This document shows, one piece after another, positions 18,228-27,769 of a DNA stretch of 64,000 nucleotides. Origin of the DNA: Buttiauxella selenatireducens (GTDB lineage: Bacteria; Pseudomonadota; Gammaproteobacteria; Enterobacterales; Enterobacteriaceae); contig NZ_CP133838.1 of the NCBI RefSeq assembly GCF_031432975.1, positions 4,960,001 through 5,024,000 on the forward strand, in the 5' to 3' direction. Numbering within the stretch: position 1 is the first letter of the stretch; every line of letters begins with the position of its first letter. Below the pieces are notes generated by a model. The model did not search any database. It had not been told where the DNA came from and worked only from the letters and a program-made list of their open reading frames with translations. Position numbers and translations under genes: made by a program.

Positions 18228-18306
18228 TTCGCTTTTTTGTGATTCGTAGCACGCTCATCAACAATAGCGTATTGTGGCATAAAAGTGTTCGATCAGGGAA
18301 TTTCAC

Positions 18307-18927
18307 ATGAGCGTTGAATGGTGGTTTACCTATCTCGTAACCACAATAATTCTGAGTCTTTCACCCGGTTCCGGGGCGATTAATACCATGACGACCGCCA
18401 TTAGCCACGGCTATCGTGGTGCGGCTGCGTCTATTGCAGGGCTGCAAACCGGTCTTGCGATTCATATCGTGCTGGTTGGTATTGGCCTGGGGGCAATTTT
18501 TTCGCATTCGCTGCTGGCTTTTGAAATTTTGAAATGGGCGGGAGCCGCTTACCTTGTCTGGTTGGGGATTCAGCAATGGCGTGCCGCTGGGGCGATAGAT
18601 TTAAATACGATAGCGGCCAGCCAGCCACGTAGCCGCCTGTTTAAGCGTGCGGTTTTTGTGAATCTCACCAATCCCAAGAGCATTGTCTTTCTCGCGGCAC
18701 TTTTCCCACAATTTATCGCACCCCATCAGCCGCAAGCGGCACAGTATTTAATACTCGGCGTGACGACCGTCGTGGTCGATATTATTGTGATGATAGGCTA
18801 TGCGACGCTGGCGACACGGATTGCGGGCTGGATTAAAGGGCCACGTCAGATGAAAGCACTAAACCGCGTGTTTGGTTCACTGTTTATGTTGGTTGGCGCG
18901 CTCTTAGCCGGAGCACGCCAGGCCTGA
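18307..18927 (+). CDS. rhtB: Homoserine/homoserine lactone efflux protein RhtB
   Basis: A 206-residue LysE-family exporter, the E. coli length, with about six membrane helices. The N-terminal [12 protein letters not shown] (18-29) and central [21 protein letters not shown] (near 115-135) are LysE signatures. It exports homoserine and its lactone. It is divergent from pldB and ends at an ERIC element that separates it from the converging rhtC. Confidence 0.96.
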   Translation: MSVEWWFTYLVTTIILSLSPGSGAINTMTTAISHGYRGAAASIAGLQTGLAIHIVLVGIGLGAIFSHSLLAFEILKWAGAAYLVWLGIQQWRAAGAIDLNTIAASQPRSRLFKRAVFVNLTNPKSIVFLAALFPQFIAPHQPQAAQYLILGVTTVVVDIIVMIGYATLATRIAGWIKGPRQMKALNRVFGSLFMLVGALLAGARQA

Positions 18928-19054
18928 TATACCCGTCATACTTCAAGCTGCCTCTTTGTTGGCTGCACTCACTTACCCGAATCGCTTAGTTTACTAAGCT
19001 CATCGGGATGCGCTCTCTGGCCGCCGCGATGCAACTCGAATTATTTTGGATATA
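18928..19054. repeat. ERIC element 1
   Basis: A 127-bp element with ends TATACCCGTC and TTGGATATA and a core CTCACTTACCCGAATCGCTTA..TAAGCTCATCGGGAT. The core matches the ERIC consensus around the ERIC2 and ERIC1R primer sites. It fills the convergent rhtB-rhtC gap and can fold into a long hairpin usable as a 3' end for both transcripts. Confidence 0.85.
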
Positions 19055-19067
19055 TTCAACGATATAG

Positions 19068-19688
19068 TTAGCGGGAAATGATCAGGTGGATACCGAATCC
19101 GGCAAACAATGCACCTGCGAACCCATCAATCCATTTAGCAAGGCGCTGGTAACCCCGGCGCATTTTCGGCAGTGCAAATAAGCTGGCAACCACGGTGAAC
19201 CAGGCCAGTGTTTCCAGTGAAATCAAAACAAACAAGCCCCAACGTTCTGCACTACCCACATCATCGCCGACAAACAATGAGAACACGCTGCCGAAGTAGA
19301 TAATCGCTTTTGGGTTTGCCAGGTTAGTGAGTAATCCTTTTACAAAACTGCGTCCGCTACGAGCCAGTTCAACATTCGGTGCTTGCTCGGAAGGCTTCTC
19401 TTTCTTCAATGCGCCACGCAGCATCTGGTAGCCCATCCAGCAAAGATACAAACCACCGCCAACCATGATGATGTTGTGCAACCACGCCATTTTTTCCAGA
19501 ATCAGATGCAAACCCAGCAGCGCTACGCCTGCCCAGATCATGACACCCATGGTAATTCCCAATACACCCATCATCGCTTCTTTACGAGAGCGGCTGACTG
19601 CGGTCTGGGAAACAAAGAAAAAATCGGGACCGGGGCTCATCAGCGCAACGATATGCACTAATGCCACCGTGAGGAAGAGCATCAACAT
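19068..19688 (-). CDS. rhtC: Threonine efflux protein RhtC
   Basis: A 206-residue LysE-family exporter, identical in length to E. coli RhtC. SPGPDFFFVSQTA (18-30) and GLLTNLANPKAIIYFGSVFS (near 118-137) are the family signatures. Exports threonine and, less well, homoserine. It lies 67 bases downstream of recQ on the same strand, as in E. coli, and converges on rhtB. Confidence 0.96.
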   Translation of the reverse strand: MLMLFLTVALVHIVALMSPGPDFFFVSQTAVSRSRKEAMMGVLGITMGVMIWAGVALLGLHLILEKMAWLHNIIMVGGGLYLCWMGYQMLRGALKKEKPSEQAPNVELARSGRSFVKGLLTNLANPKAIIYFGSVFSLFVGDDVGSAERWGLFVLISLETLAWFTVVASLFALPKMRRGYQRLAKWIDGFAGALFAGFGIHLIISR

Positions 19689-19755
19689 AGGAGTTAACTC
19701 GCAGGATAATTATTCAGTGAGCAACCATCCTGCCACGTTCGGGCAAGGCTGGCTA

Positions 19756-21585
19756 CTACTCATCTTCGCCATCAACATGGCTGCGAATCAGTGCCATGAA
19801 CTCACGACCAAAACGTTCCAGCTTACGCGTTCCAACACCATTCACGCCCAGCATTTCGCCTGGGGTAATCGGCATCTGCTCGGACATTTCGATTAATGTC
19901 GCGTCGTTAAACACCACATACGGTGGAATGTTTTCTTCATCGGCAATGGCTTTTCGCAGTTTACGCAGTTTGGCGAACAGCTTGCGGTCATAGTTACCGC
20001 CGAACGCTTTCTGGCTGCTGCTGCGGGATTTAACCGCGACGATACGCGGCACAGCAAGCATTAGAGGTTCTTCGCCGCGCAAGAACGGGCGAGCCGCTTC
20101 GGTGAGCTGCAATGCGGAGTGCTGGGCGATGTTTTGTGTCACCACGCCCAGGTGAATGAGTTGGCGGATAACGCTGACCCAATGTTCGTGCGTCTGGTCA
20201 CGGCCTATTCCGTAGACCGGCAGCTTGTCGTGCTGCAAATCGCGAATACGCTGATTGTTAGCGCCACGCAGCACTTCCACCACATAGCCCATACCAAAGC
20301 GCTGATTGACGCGATAAATACAAGACAGCGCTTTTTGCGCATCCACCAGCCCGTCGTAACGACGCGGCGGATCGAGACAAATATCGCAGTTGCCACAAGA
20401 TTGCTGGCGACCTTCGCCAAAGTAATTCAGCAATACCAGGCGGCGGCAGGTTTGCGCTTCAGCAAACGCCCCCATCGCATTGAGTTTATGGCGTTCGATG
20501 TCCTGCAATTGCCCGACCGGTTTTTCTTCCAGGCATTTACGCAACCAGGCCATATCGGCAGGATCGTAAAATAGCATGGCTTCCGCAGGCAGGCCGTCAC
20601 GCCCCGCGCGCCCGGTTTCCTGATAGTAGGATTCGATATTACGTGGGATGTCGAAGTGGGCGACAAAACGGACGTTGGGCTTATTGATACCCATGCCGAA
20701 TGCCACCGTAGCGACCACGATTTGCAGATCGTCTCGCTGGAATTTTTCCTGCACTTCAGCACGCACCTGGTGTTCAAGCCCAGCGTGATAAGCACCGGCG
20801 CTGATCCCTTTGCTTTGTAGGCGAGCGGCCGTATCTTCGACTTTGGCGCGGCTGCCACAATAGATAATGCCGGATTTTCCTTTCTGTTCTTGCACGTAGC
20901 GCATCAGCTGATCGAGAGGTTTAAACTTCTCCATCAGCATGTAGCGAATATTCGGTCGGTCAAAACTGCTGATTTCAATAAACGGATCGTGCAGACCTAA
21001 AAGGCGAACAATATCAGCACGAGTGGTGTCGTCAGCAGTGGCGGTGAGGGCAATAAATGGCACCGTGGGCAGGCGCTCACGCAACTGGCCCAGCGCGGCA
21101 TATTCTGGTCGGAAATCGTGACCCCATTGCGAAATACAATGCGCTTCGTCGACCGCCACCATCGAGAGATGCCATTGGCTGAGTTGATCAATGAAGTTAT
21201 CCATCATCAATCGTTCGGGGGCGATGTACAGCAGGCGAATTTGCCCGGTGCGACAACCCGCAAGCACTTCTTGCTGCTGCTCGCGAGTTTGCGTTGAGTT
21301 AAGACAGGCCGCCGCAACGCCGTTTGCCAGCAGTTGATCAACCTGGTCTTTCATCAAAGAAATCAGCGGCGAAACCACGACGGTTAGCCCACCGAATACC
21401 AGTGCCGGGATTTGATAGCACAGTGATTTACCACCACCAGTCGGCATGACAACCAGGCAATCACGCCCTTCCAGCACCGTTTCGATGATGGTTTCCTGAC
21501 CCGGGCGGAACTGTTGATAGCCAAAGGTATCTTGCAAAACCTGCCTGGCCAGCACTGCCTGATTAATGACTTCCGCCTGTGTCAC
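19756..21585 (-). CDS. recQ: ATP-dependent DNA helicase RecQ
   Basis: 609 residues, exactly the E. coli length when the GTG at 21585 is used. GGGGAAAGC precedes it and the product begins with TQAEV. Helicase motifs are MPTGGGKSLC (motif I, near 48), VDEAHCISQWGHDFR (near 145), SGIIYCGSRAKVE and QETGRAGRDG. The zinc cluster CxxCDIC (near 390) and the C-terminal HRDC domain (KLRKLRKAIADEENIPPYVV) follow. It acts 3'-5' in the RecF repair pathway. It lies 43 bases after pldA and upstream of rhtC. Confidence 0.97.
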   Translation of the reverse strand: MTQAEVINQAVLARQVLQDTFGYQQFRPGQETIIETVLEGRDCLVVMPTGGGKSLCYQIPALVFGGLTVVVSPLISLMKDQVDQLLANGVAAACLNSTQTREQQQEVLAGCRTGQIRLLYIAPERLMMDNFIDQLSQWHLSMVAVDEAHCISQWGHDFRPEYAALGQLRERLPTVPFIALTATADDTTRADIVRLLGLHDPFIEISSFDRPNIRYMLMEKFKPLDQLMRYVQEQKGKSGIIYCGSRAKVEDTAARLQSKGISAGAYHAGLEHQVRAEVQEKFQRDDLQIVVATVAFGMGINKPNVRFVAHFDIPRNIESYYQETGRAGRDGLPAEAMLFYDPADMAWLRKCLEEKPVGQLQDIERHKLNAMGAFAEAQTCRRLVLLNYFGEGRQQSCGNCDICLDPPRRYDGLVDAQKALSCIYRVNQRFGMGYVVEVLRGANNQRIRDLQHDKLPVYGIGRDQTHEHWVSVIRQLIHLGVVTQNIAQHSALQLTEAARPFLRGEEPLMLAVPRIVAVKSRSSSQKAFGGNYDRKLFAKLRKLRKAIADEENIPPYVVFNDATLIEMSEQMPITPGEMLGVNGVGTRKLERFGREFMALIRSHVDGEDE

Positions 21586-21628
21586 GCTTTCCCCACCACA
21601 AATACCGCCAGTTTTTAAAACAAATCGT

Positions 21629-22498
21629 TTAGAAAAGATCGTTAAGCATAACGCCGACACCAAAGCGTGTCTGGTTAAAGTTGTAATCAATTAATGATTC
21701 GCCATAGCCACTGTACAGTTGGCTATATAGGCGGACGTGTTTAGTGACCGGATAACTAAAGCCTAATTCTGCGCCGCCGTAACCGGTATTCCAGTTGTAC
21801 TGGCCTTTCATGCTCAGAATTGCATCACCAAACTGGTAGCCGACTCGCAGCTGGTAGTAGCCCATATATTTGGTGATATCAGGGTTATCGTCGGTGCTGC
21901 CAATGACATACCACGGCTTCACTTCCACCATCCAGTTGCCATTTTCAGCCATTAAACGCGTGTATAAACGGTTCCAGCTGCGGGACGTTGGGTCTGAACG
22001 GCCATTGGAATCGTGATTATAACCAAATTCGACATCACGTAATGTCCAACCCGCAAAGGATTCATCGGTCGCAAAACCGAGGAAAACTTGCGGTTCGTAG
22101 TTGGTTTCACGGAAAGGAGCAGACTCTTCACTGTTTGATAGCTGCCACCAGGATTTCTGTGTGTAGGACGCGCCCAGCACCGAGTTTGATCCAAAAATGC
22201 CACGCCAGATTGGGAACGCGAGGCTAAGCTGGAATTTCACTTCATCTTTCTTGGCATTATCAGACCAGTTGTAGGTTTTGATCGCTTCTTTATTGAGGTC
22301 GTCTGTCACCGTGTAAATTAAATAGTTGGTTTCATACGGATAAAGTGTAAATGGATTATCGTGTTCCAGAAGCATATTGGCGATGATGCTGCCGCGTACA
22401 GCGGGCGTATCGTGCACTCTTTTAATCGTTGCTTCCTGTGCGTAAGCAGTCAGCGGTAGCAGGCTCGCCGCCACTAACCATCCCAGAAACTTGCGCAT
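21629..22498 (-). CDS. pldA: Outer membrane phospholipase A
   Basis: A 289-residue outer-membrane beta-barrel that hydrolyses phospholipids misplaced in the outer leaflet, using calcium and acting as a dimer. A signal peptide with cleavage after AYA (residues 18-20) precedes QEATI. The active-site stretch GYNHDSNGRSDP carries the His-Ser pair, and the protein ends with the C-terminal Phe typical of barrels. The ATG at 22498 has AGGAG ten bases upstream. The seven-residue longer frame has no such site. The gap 22499-22660 to yigI is A/T-rich and must hold both divergent promoters. Confidence 0.96.
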   Translation of the reverse strand: MRKFLGWLVAASLLPLTAYAQEATIKRVHDTPAVRGSIIANMLLEHDNPFTLYPYETNYLIYTVTDDLNKEAIKTYNWSDNAKKDEVKFQLSLAFPIWRGIFGSNSVLGASYTQKSWWQLSNSEESAPFRETNYEPQVFLGFATDESFAGWTLRDVEFGYNHDSNGRSDPTSRSWNRLYTRLMAENGNWMVEVKPWYVIGSTDDNPDITKYMGYYQLRVGYQFGDAILSMKGQYNWNTGYGGAELGFSYPVTKHVRLYSQLYSGYGESLIDYNFNQTRFGVGVMLNDLF

Positions 22499-22660
22499 TG
22501 GCAATATTCTCCTGAACAAAAAGGTTTCAAATTATTTTCTCCGACACATTTTACATAGATATGCATGCTCAAGCTCTGTCTACCTTTCTTAAAGTGGAAA
22601 TCAACGATTTTGAAGCATAAAATAAACAATTAATTAACATAACGAGATCGAGGAAGATCC

Positions 22661-23131
22661 ATGTCGACCCCATTTCTAAGCCCTGAGGCCGCCCTGCAAC
22701 TGGTCGGTGAGATTTTTGTTTATCACATGCCATTCAACCGCGCGCTGGGTCTGGAACTTATCCGGTATGAAAAAAACTACGCTGAACTGAGCTTTAATAA
22801 CCAACCGATGATGGTGGGGAACTGGGCGCAAAGTATTTTGCATGGTGGCGTCATTGCTTCTTCTTTGGATGTTGCAGCAGGCCTGGTTTGTGTTGGTAGT
22901 ACACTGACCCGCCACGACAGTATTAGCGAAGAAGAACTGCGTCAGCGTCTGTCAAAAATGGGCACTATCGACTTACGTGTCGACTACCTGCGTCCGGGCC
23001 GTGGGCAACGATTTACCGCCAGTAGCAACCTGCTGCGTGCCGGGAATAAAGTGGCGGTTGCGCGCGTGGAATTACACAACGAAGAACGGGTGCATATCGC
23101 CAGCGCAACCGCCACCTACATGGTGGGGTGA
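22661..23131 (+). CDS. yigI: Hotdog-fold acyl-CoA thioesterase YigI
   Basis: A 156-residue single hotdog-fold protein of the PaaI group. The conserved [24 protein letters not shown] (about 47-70) carries the catalytic HGG loop and the Asp on the long helix. E. coli YigI (155 residues) is reported to act on medium and long-chain acyl-CoA. GAGG lies upstream of the ATG. It is divergent from pldA and is followed 51 bases later by rarD. Confidence 0.92.
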   Translation: MSTPFLSPEAALQLVGEIFVYHMPFNRALGLELIRYEKNYAELSFNNQPMMVGNWAQSILHGGVIASSLDVAAGLVCVGSTLTRHDSISEEELRQRLSKMGTIDLRVDYLRPGRGQRFTASSNLLRAGNKVAVARVELHNEERVHIASATATYMVG

Positions 23132-23182
23132 AAAGGGTATTCCTGTTACTATTTGCTTACTATTCATCAACGAGTTCCTTTC

Positions 23183-24097
23183 ATGGATGCGAAACAAACC
23201 CGCCAGGGCGTGTTACTTGCGCTGGCGGCGTATTTTATTTGGGGCATTGCGCCTGCTTATTTCAAATTAATCCACTACGTCCCAGCAGATGAAATCCTGA
23301 CGCATCGCGTGATTTGGTCGTTCTTTTTTATGGTGGTGTTGATTAGCTTGAGCCGCCAGTGGCCACAGGTGAAAAAATCCTGTCAAAACCGTAAGAAGGT
23401 TTTTGCGATGGCGCTGTCTGCGGTGCTGATCGGTGGGAACTGGCTGTTGTTCATTTGGGCGGTGAATAACAATCACATGCTGGAAGCGAGCCTCGGCTAC
23501 TTCATTAACCCGTTGGTTAACGTCGTACTGGGGATGATCTTCCTTGGTGAACGGTTCCGCAGAATGCAGTGGGTAGCCGTGGCACTCGCAGCCTGTGGCG
23601 TTCTGGTTCAGCTTTGGACATTCGGCTCGCTACCGATTATCGCTCTTGGCCTCGCGTTCAGCTTTGCGTTTTACGGGCTGGTGCGTAAGAAAATCGCCGT
23701 CGATGCACAAACAGGAATGTTGGTAGAAACGCTGTGGCTATTACCGATTGCCGCTATCTATTTGTTTGGTATCGCAGACAGCTCAACCAGCCATATGGGG
23801 CAAAACCCCATGTCTCTGAATTTACTGCTTATCGCGGCAGGTGTGGTCACAACGATTCCGCTACTGTGTTTCACCGCAGCGGCAACGCGCTTGCGCCTCT
23901 CGACGTTGGGTTTCTTCCAGTACCTTGGCCCTACCCTTATGTTCCTGCTGGCTGTGACGTTCTACGGTGAAGTGGTCGGCAAAGATAAGATGCTGACCTT
24001 CGGGTTTATCTGGGCAGCACTGGCGTTGTTTATTCTTGATGCGGTTTATACACAACGACATTCACGAATTGCAGCACGCAGCGCGGCTGATAAATAG
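23183..24097 (+). CDS. rarD: EamA-family transporter RarD
   Basis: A 304-residue membrane protein with about ten helices. It aligns throughout with E. coli RarD (296 residues), including AAYFIWGIAPAYFK (10-23), NWLLFIWAVNN near 80 and SLGYFINPLVN near 100. Physiological substrate is unknown. An early link to chloramphenicol resistance in Pseudomonas gave the name. The ATG at 23183 (MDAKQTRQG) matches the family start, and the upstream in-frame codon at 23153 lies in a poor context. Confidence 0.92.
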   Translation: MDAKQTRQGVLLALAAYFIWGIAPAYFKLIHYVPADEILTHRVIWSFFFMVVLISLSRQWPQVKKSCQNRKKVFAMALSAVLIGGNWLLFIWAVNNNHMLEASLGYFINPLVNVVLGMIFLGERFRRMQWVAVALAACGVLVQLWTFGSLPIIALGLAFSFAFYGLVRKKIAVDAQTGMLVETLWLLPIAAIYLFGIADSSTSHMGQNPMSLNLLLIAAGVVTTIPLLCFTAAATRLRLSTLGFFQYLGPTLMFLLAVTFYGEVVGKDKMLTFGFIWAALALFILDAVYTQRHSRIAARSAADK

Positions 24098-24100
24098 TAA

Positions 24101-24124
24101 AAAGGGAGCCATTCGGCTCCCTTT
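24101..24124. terminator. Bidirectional terminator between rarD and corA
   Basis: A 10-bp perfect stem AAAGGGAGCC/GGCTCCCTTT with an ATTC loop. On the minus strand it is followed by TTTACTATTT, a good end for corA. On the plus strand CCATTTT follows, ending rarD. Confidence 0.88.
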
Positions 24125-24135
24125 CCATTTTCATC

Positions 24136-25086
24136 TCACAACCAGTTCTTCCGCTTGAAGTAGAGATAAGGTGCAAGCCCCGCGAGGATCATCACGATAA
24201 TCGCCGCTGGATAACCGAAGCTCAGTTTCAACTCTGGCATAAACTCGAAGTTCATTCCGTAGCTGGACGCCACAAGCGTTGGCGGCAGGAACACGACCGA
24301 TACCACCGAGAAGATCTTGATGATGCGGTTCTGCTCGATGTTGATAAAGCCCATCGCCGCCTGCATCAGGAAGTTAACTTTCTGGAACAGGGATTCGTTG
24401 TGTGGCAGCAGGGATTCGATATCTCGCAGGATTTCACGCGCCTGCTCCAGTTGCCCACTCGGCAAACGCGCTTTACGCACCAGGAAGTTGAGTGCGCGTT
24501 GGGTATCCATCAGACACAAACGCACTTTCCAGCCGATATCTTCAAGCTCTGCGAGTGTTGAAAGCGCAGCGTCGTACTCATCGCCTTGATGCCCTTCCAT
24601 AATCACGCGGCTGAGTTTCTCGAGGTCGCTATAAATATTTTCGATTTCATCTGCCAGCTGTTCGATTTTGGTTTCAAACAGGTCGAGCAGTAATTCGTAA
24701 GCGTTGCCGTCCACCATCGCGTTACTACGGGCGCGCATACGGTAAAGGCGAAATGCCGGTAATTCACGTTCACGAAGCGTAAACAGGCGACCTTCACGAA
24801 TGGTGAATGCCACGGTGCTGTTGCCCGCATGATCGTCTGCATCTTCAAAAAAGAAAAATGAGTGGATGTGCAAGCCGTCTTCGTCTTCAAAGAAACGCGC
24901 GGATGCTTCGATGTCTTCCAGTTCCGGGCGTGTTGCCAGGCTTTGACCAAGTTCCGTTTGCACGCGCTGCCGCTCATTCTCTTCAGGCTCGACCAGATCA
25001 ACCCAGACAGAATTGCTCAGGTTGTCAGCCTCGTCTAATTCGAGACGGCACAGACGATTGTTTTCCAGTTGAAATGCGCTCAGCAT
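24136..25086 (-). CDS. corA: Magnesium/cobalt/nickel transporter CorA
   Basis: 316 residues, the E. coli length. A large acidic N-terminal cytoplasmic domain is followed by two C-terminal membrane helices with the selectivity motif [12 protein letters not shown] (YGMN, about residues 276-290) and the basic tail YFKRKNWL. It forms a pentameric channel for Mg2+ uptake. The ATG at 25086 has GGAG upstream. Sixteen extra residues in the longer frame are rejected. A long leader with a short open frame and alternative hairpins lies upstream, consistent with the known leader control of corA. Confidence 0.97.
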   Translation of the reverse strand: MLSAFQLENNRLCRLELDEADNLSNSVWVDLVEPEENERQRVQTELGQSLATRPELEDIEASARFFEDEDGLHIHSFFFFEDADDHAGNSTVAFTIREGRLFTLRERELPAFRLYRMRARSNAMVDGNAYELLLDLFETKIEQLADEIENIYSDLEKLSRVIMEGHQGDEYDAALSTLAELEDIGWKVRLCLMDTQRALNFLVRKARLPSGQLEQAREILRDIESLLPHNESLFQKVNFLMQAAMGFINIEQNRIIKIFSVVSVVFLPPTLVASSYGMNFEFMPELKLSFGYPAAIIVMILAGLAPYLYFKRKNWL

Positions 25087-25223
25087 GACCGGTACTCCCA
25101 ATGCAAAAAATAACAGGGACAGTTCGGTTGGCACACAGACAGAAACGATATAGGTTTCAGACCATTAAAAAGTCTGACTCATTGCGACGGGATATACGAG
25201 ATATGAGGTCGCCGACAACCACT

Positions 25224-25322
25224 AAGGCTATCAGCATAAGAGGATAGCCTTAGAAGTTGTACCTGGATGACAGGTTATTGAGCCAGTATTTACTGGGTGT
25301 GTCCAAGGCGAGTGTCCTCTTA
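25224..25322 (-). promoter_or_regulatory. corA leader: mutually exclusive stem-loops around corL
   Basis: On the minus strand a perfect 9-bp stem AAGGCTATC/GATAGCCTT (25224-25251) begins at the corL stop codon. Its loop and right arm contain TCCTCTTA, which is fully complementary (8 bp) to TAAGAGGA at 25315-25322, the corL ribosome-binding region. The two pairings cannot coexist. In Salmonella, corL translation selects between two corA leader folds and Rho-dependent termination, and the same design is visible here. Confidence 0.75.
25250..25306 (-). CDS. corL: corA leader peptide CorL
   Basis: A short open frame of 18 sense codons beginning with TTG at 25306, preceded by AGAGG nine bases upstream and ending at TAA inside the leader stem. 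The predicted peptide is Met-DTPSKYWLNNLSSRYNF. Salmonella corA has a 17-codon corL in the same leader, and the coupling of its stop codon to the hairpin seen here supports this assignment. Translation itself, not the peptide, is the likely signal. The unusual TTG start lowers certainty. Confidence 0.65.
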   Translation of the reverse strand: MDTPSKYWLNNLSSRYNF

Positions 25323-25378
25323 GCGTAATCGTGCGCGCATGTTACGCCACCACAAATATGGCGTCAACACGCAACGGG

Positions 25379-25504
25379 ATACCCGTCGTCTTTCAAGTTG
25401 CAGGTGCGTTAGCTACGTTCACTCACCCAAATCACTTACTTATGTAAGCTCATCGGGATTCGTTCTCTTGCCGCCTTCCTGAAACTTGAAATCCATTGGG
25501 TAAC
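25379..25504. repeat. ERIC element 2
   Basis: A full-length ERIC of about 126 bp. CACTCACCCAAATCACTTACT is followed by TATGTAAGCTCATCGGGATTC, nearly the ERIC2 and ERIC1R sites, with ends GATACCCGTC and ATTGGGTAA. It sits between uvrD's 3' end (9 bases away) and the corA leader, so it is on the uvrD transcript and probably acts as its 3' structure. Confidence 0.9.
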
Positions 25505-25513
25505 TATAAAAAA

Positions 25514-27676
25514 TTACACCGTTTCCAGGCGTGCATAAGCTGCCACCAACCACTTAATTCCCTGGCCTGGGAATGCCACCTGAATTCGGCTGTGTTCACC
25601 GCTCCCTTCCAGGTTGACGACCGTGCCTTCACCAAATTTGGCATGGCGAACACGCTGCCCAAGGCTAAAGCCAGAATCATTCTCGGAGATTGGCGTTCCC
25701 ATGCGTTTATGGCTGACCGGGCGGCTGATGCTTGCCCGCAGGCGCACTTCTTCCACGCAGTTTTCCGGCAACTCGCCGATAAAGCGTGACGGCCGGTGAT
25801 AGACTTCTTTGCCATACAAACGGCGCGTTTCGGCATAGGTTAACGTGAGTTTTTGCATCGCACGCGTCACGCCGACGTAAGCCAGGCGGCGCTCTTCTTC
25901 CAGGCGTCCACCTTCATCCAGTGACATCTGGCTCGGGAACATGCCCTCTTCCATGCCGACGATAAAGACTTGCGGGAACTCCAGACCTTTCGCCGAGTGC
26001 AATGTCATCAATTGCACCGCGTCTTGCCAGGTATCCGCTTGCCCTTCACCGGCTTCAAGAGCCGCATGTGACAGAAAAGCCTGCAGAGGCATCAGGTCTT
26101 CGTCTTCATCCTGGTAGCTGAACTGGCGTGTTGCTGTGACCAGTTCTTCTAAGTTTTCGATACGCGTCTGGCCTTTCTCACCCTTTTCTTGCTCGTACAT
26201 CATCATCAGACCGGAATCTTTGATTACACGGTCAGTTTGTACGTGCAGAGGCATATCAATGGTTTCATGGGCCAGCGCGTCGATAAGCTCCATAAAGCGT
26301 TGCAGCGCTGAAGCCGCACGCCCCGCCAGCACTTTTTCCTGAAGCAACAAACGGCAGGCTTGCCACATTGTCAGTTGCTTGTCGCGGGAAGTCTGGCGAA
26401 CAACGTCCAGCGTGCGATCGCCAATGCCACGCGTTGGCGTGTTTACCACACGTTCAAATGCGGCATCGTCGTTACGGTTGGCGATCAGGCGCAGATAAGA
26501 GAGCGCATCTTTGATTTCCTGGCGCTCGAAGAAGCGCATCCCACCGTAAATACGGTACGGCATGCTGACCTGCAATAATGCTTCTTCCAGTACACGAGAC
26601 TGGGCGTTGCTGCGATAAAGAATCGCGCATTGCTCGAGTGCACCGCCATTTTCCTGCCACGTCTTGATGCGATTAACCACGAAACGGGCTTCGTCCAGTT
26701 CGTTAAAAGCACAGTAAAGTGAAATAGGTTCCCCGTCGCTGCCATCAGTCCACAGCTCTTTACCCAGACGGCCTGAGTTATTCGCAATCAAGGCGTTGGC
26801 GGCATTCAGGATGTTATTGGTGGAACGGTAGTTTTGCTCAAGGCGAATGGTTTGTGCGCCAGGGAAATCCGTCAGGAAGCGCTGGATGTTCTCAACCTGC
26901 GCACCGCGCCAGCCATAAATGGACTGGTCATCATCGCCAACGATCATCACTTTGCCGGTGTCACCCGCCAGCATACGAATCCACGCGTACTGGATGCTGT
27001 TGGTATCCTGGAATTCGTCCACCAGAATGTTGGTGAAGCGTTCGCGATAGTGATTGAGAATGTGCGGTTTGTTCAGCCAAAGCTCATGAGCACGCAGCAG
27101 CAGCTCGGCGAAATCCAGCAAGCCCGCGCGGTCACACGCTTCCTGATAAGCCTGATAAATTTTTTGCCAGGTTTGCTCTACCGGATTGCCATAGCTTTCT
27201 ATGTGGTGCGGACGTAAACCTTCGTCTTTCTTACCGTTGATAAACCACATCGCCTGGCGTGCAGGCCACTGTTTATCATCAAGATTCATGGCTTTGATCA
27301 GGCGCTTTAACAAACGGAGTTGATCTTCGCTGTCGAGGATTTGGAAATCCTGAGGCAAATTCGCATCCATGTGATGCGCGCGCAGTAAACGATGTGCAAG
27401 GCCGTGGAAAGTACCGACCCACATCCCGCCCTGACTGGTGCCCATCAACTGACCAATACGGTGGCGCATTTCTGCGGCTGCTTTGTTGGTGAACGTCACG
27501 GCCATAATGGAATATGGCGAGCAATTTTCGACGCTAATCAACCAGGCAATGCGGTGAACCAATACGCGTGTCTTACCACTGCCCGCTCCGGCCAGCACCA
27601 GCATATTGCTACGCGTGGCTGCGACGGCTTCGCGCTGTTTGTCATTGAGGCTGTCGAGCAGGTAAGAAACGTCCAT
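25514..27676 (-). CDS. uvrD: DNA helicase II (UvrD)
   Basis: 720 residues, the E. coli length. A superfamily 1A 3'-5' helicase for nucleotide excision repair, mismatch repair and dismantling of RecA filaments. Walker A AGAGSGKT holds Lys35. DEFQDTN (motif II, near 220), [13 protein letters not shown] (motif III), EQNYRST (motif IV), LMTLHSAKGLEF (motif V) and YVGVTRA (motif VI) follow. The flexible C-terminal Tudor-like part ends AYARLETV. The ATG at 27676 replaces the longer frame. Upstream are a LexA box and a hairpin. Confidence 0.98.
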   Translation of the reverse strand: MDVSYLLDSLNDKQREAVAATRSNMLVLAGAGSGKTRVLVHRIAWLISVENCSPYSIMAVTFTNKAAAEMRHRIGQLMGTSQGGMWVGTFHGLAHRLLRAHHMDANLPQDFQILDSEDQLRLLKRLIKAMNLDDKQWPARQAMWFINGKKDEGLRPHHIESYGNPVEQTWQKIYQAYQEACDRAGLLDFAELLLRAHELWLNKPHILNHYRERFTNILVDEFQDTNSIQYAWIRMLAGDTGKVMIVGDDDQSIYGWRGAQVENIQRFLTDFPGAQTIRLEQNYRSTNNILNAANALIANNSGRLGKELWTDGSDGEPISLYCAFNELDEARFVVNRIKTWQENGGALEQCAILYRSNAQSRVLEEALLQVSMPYRIYGGMRFFERQEIKDALSYLRLIANRNDDAAFERVVNTPTRGIGDRTLDVVRQTSRDKQLTMWQACRLLLQEKVLAGRAASALQRFMELIDALAHETIDMPLHVQTDRVIKDSGLMMMYEQEKGEKGQTRIENLEELVTATRQFSYQDEDEDLMPLQAFLSHAALEAGEGQADTWQDAVQLMTLHSAKGLEFPQVFIVGMEEGMFPSQMSLDEGGRLEEERRLAYVGVTRAMQKLTLTYAETRRLYGKEVYHRPSRFIGELPENCVEEVRLRASISRPVSHKRMGTPISENDSGFSLGQRVRHAKFGEGTVVNLEGSGEHSRIQVAFPGQGIKWLVAAYARLETV

Positions 27677-27680
27677 TGGC

Positions 27681-27705
27681 ACCGCCACGTAAGAGAAGTG
27701 GCGGT
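27681..27705 (-). other. Hairpin sequestering the uvrD ribosome-binding region
   Basis: Perfect 8-bp stem ACCGCCAC/GTGGCGGT with a 9-nt loop, ending four bases before the uvrD ATG on the mRNA. The purine-rich arm nearest the start is the only ribosome-binding candidate. Attenuation of uvrD transcription has been reported in E. coli. Here the visible structure suggests a limit on translation instead, as no T tract follows. Confidence 0.45.
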
Positions 27706-27714
27706 CAGCCACCC

Positions 27715-27769
27715 CTGGAATTTTATACAGAGTTGTTGATGATTATATCAGCGCGGTGAGGGATGCCAA
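27715..27769 (-). promoter_or_regulatory. uvrD promoter and LexA box
   Basis: On the minus strand TTGGCA (27764-27769), a 16-bp spacer and TATAAT (27742-27747) form a promoter within the yigB 3' end. CTGTATAAAATTCCAG at 27715-27730 fits CTG-N10-CAG, the SOS box, just downstream of the start region. It places uvrD under LexA repression as in E. coli. Confidence 0.85.
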
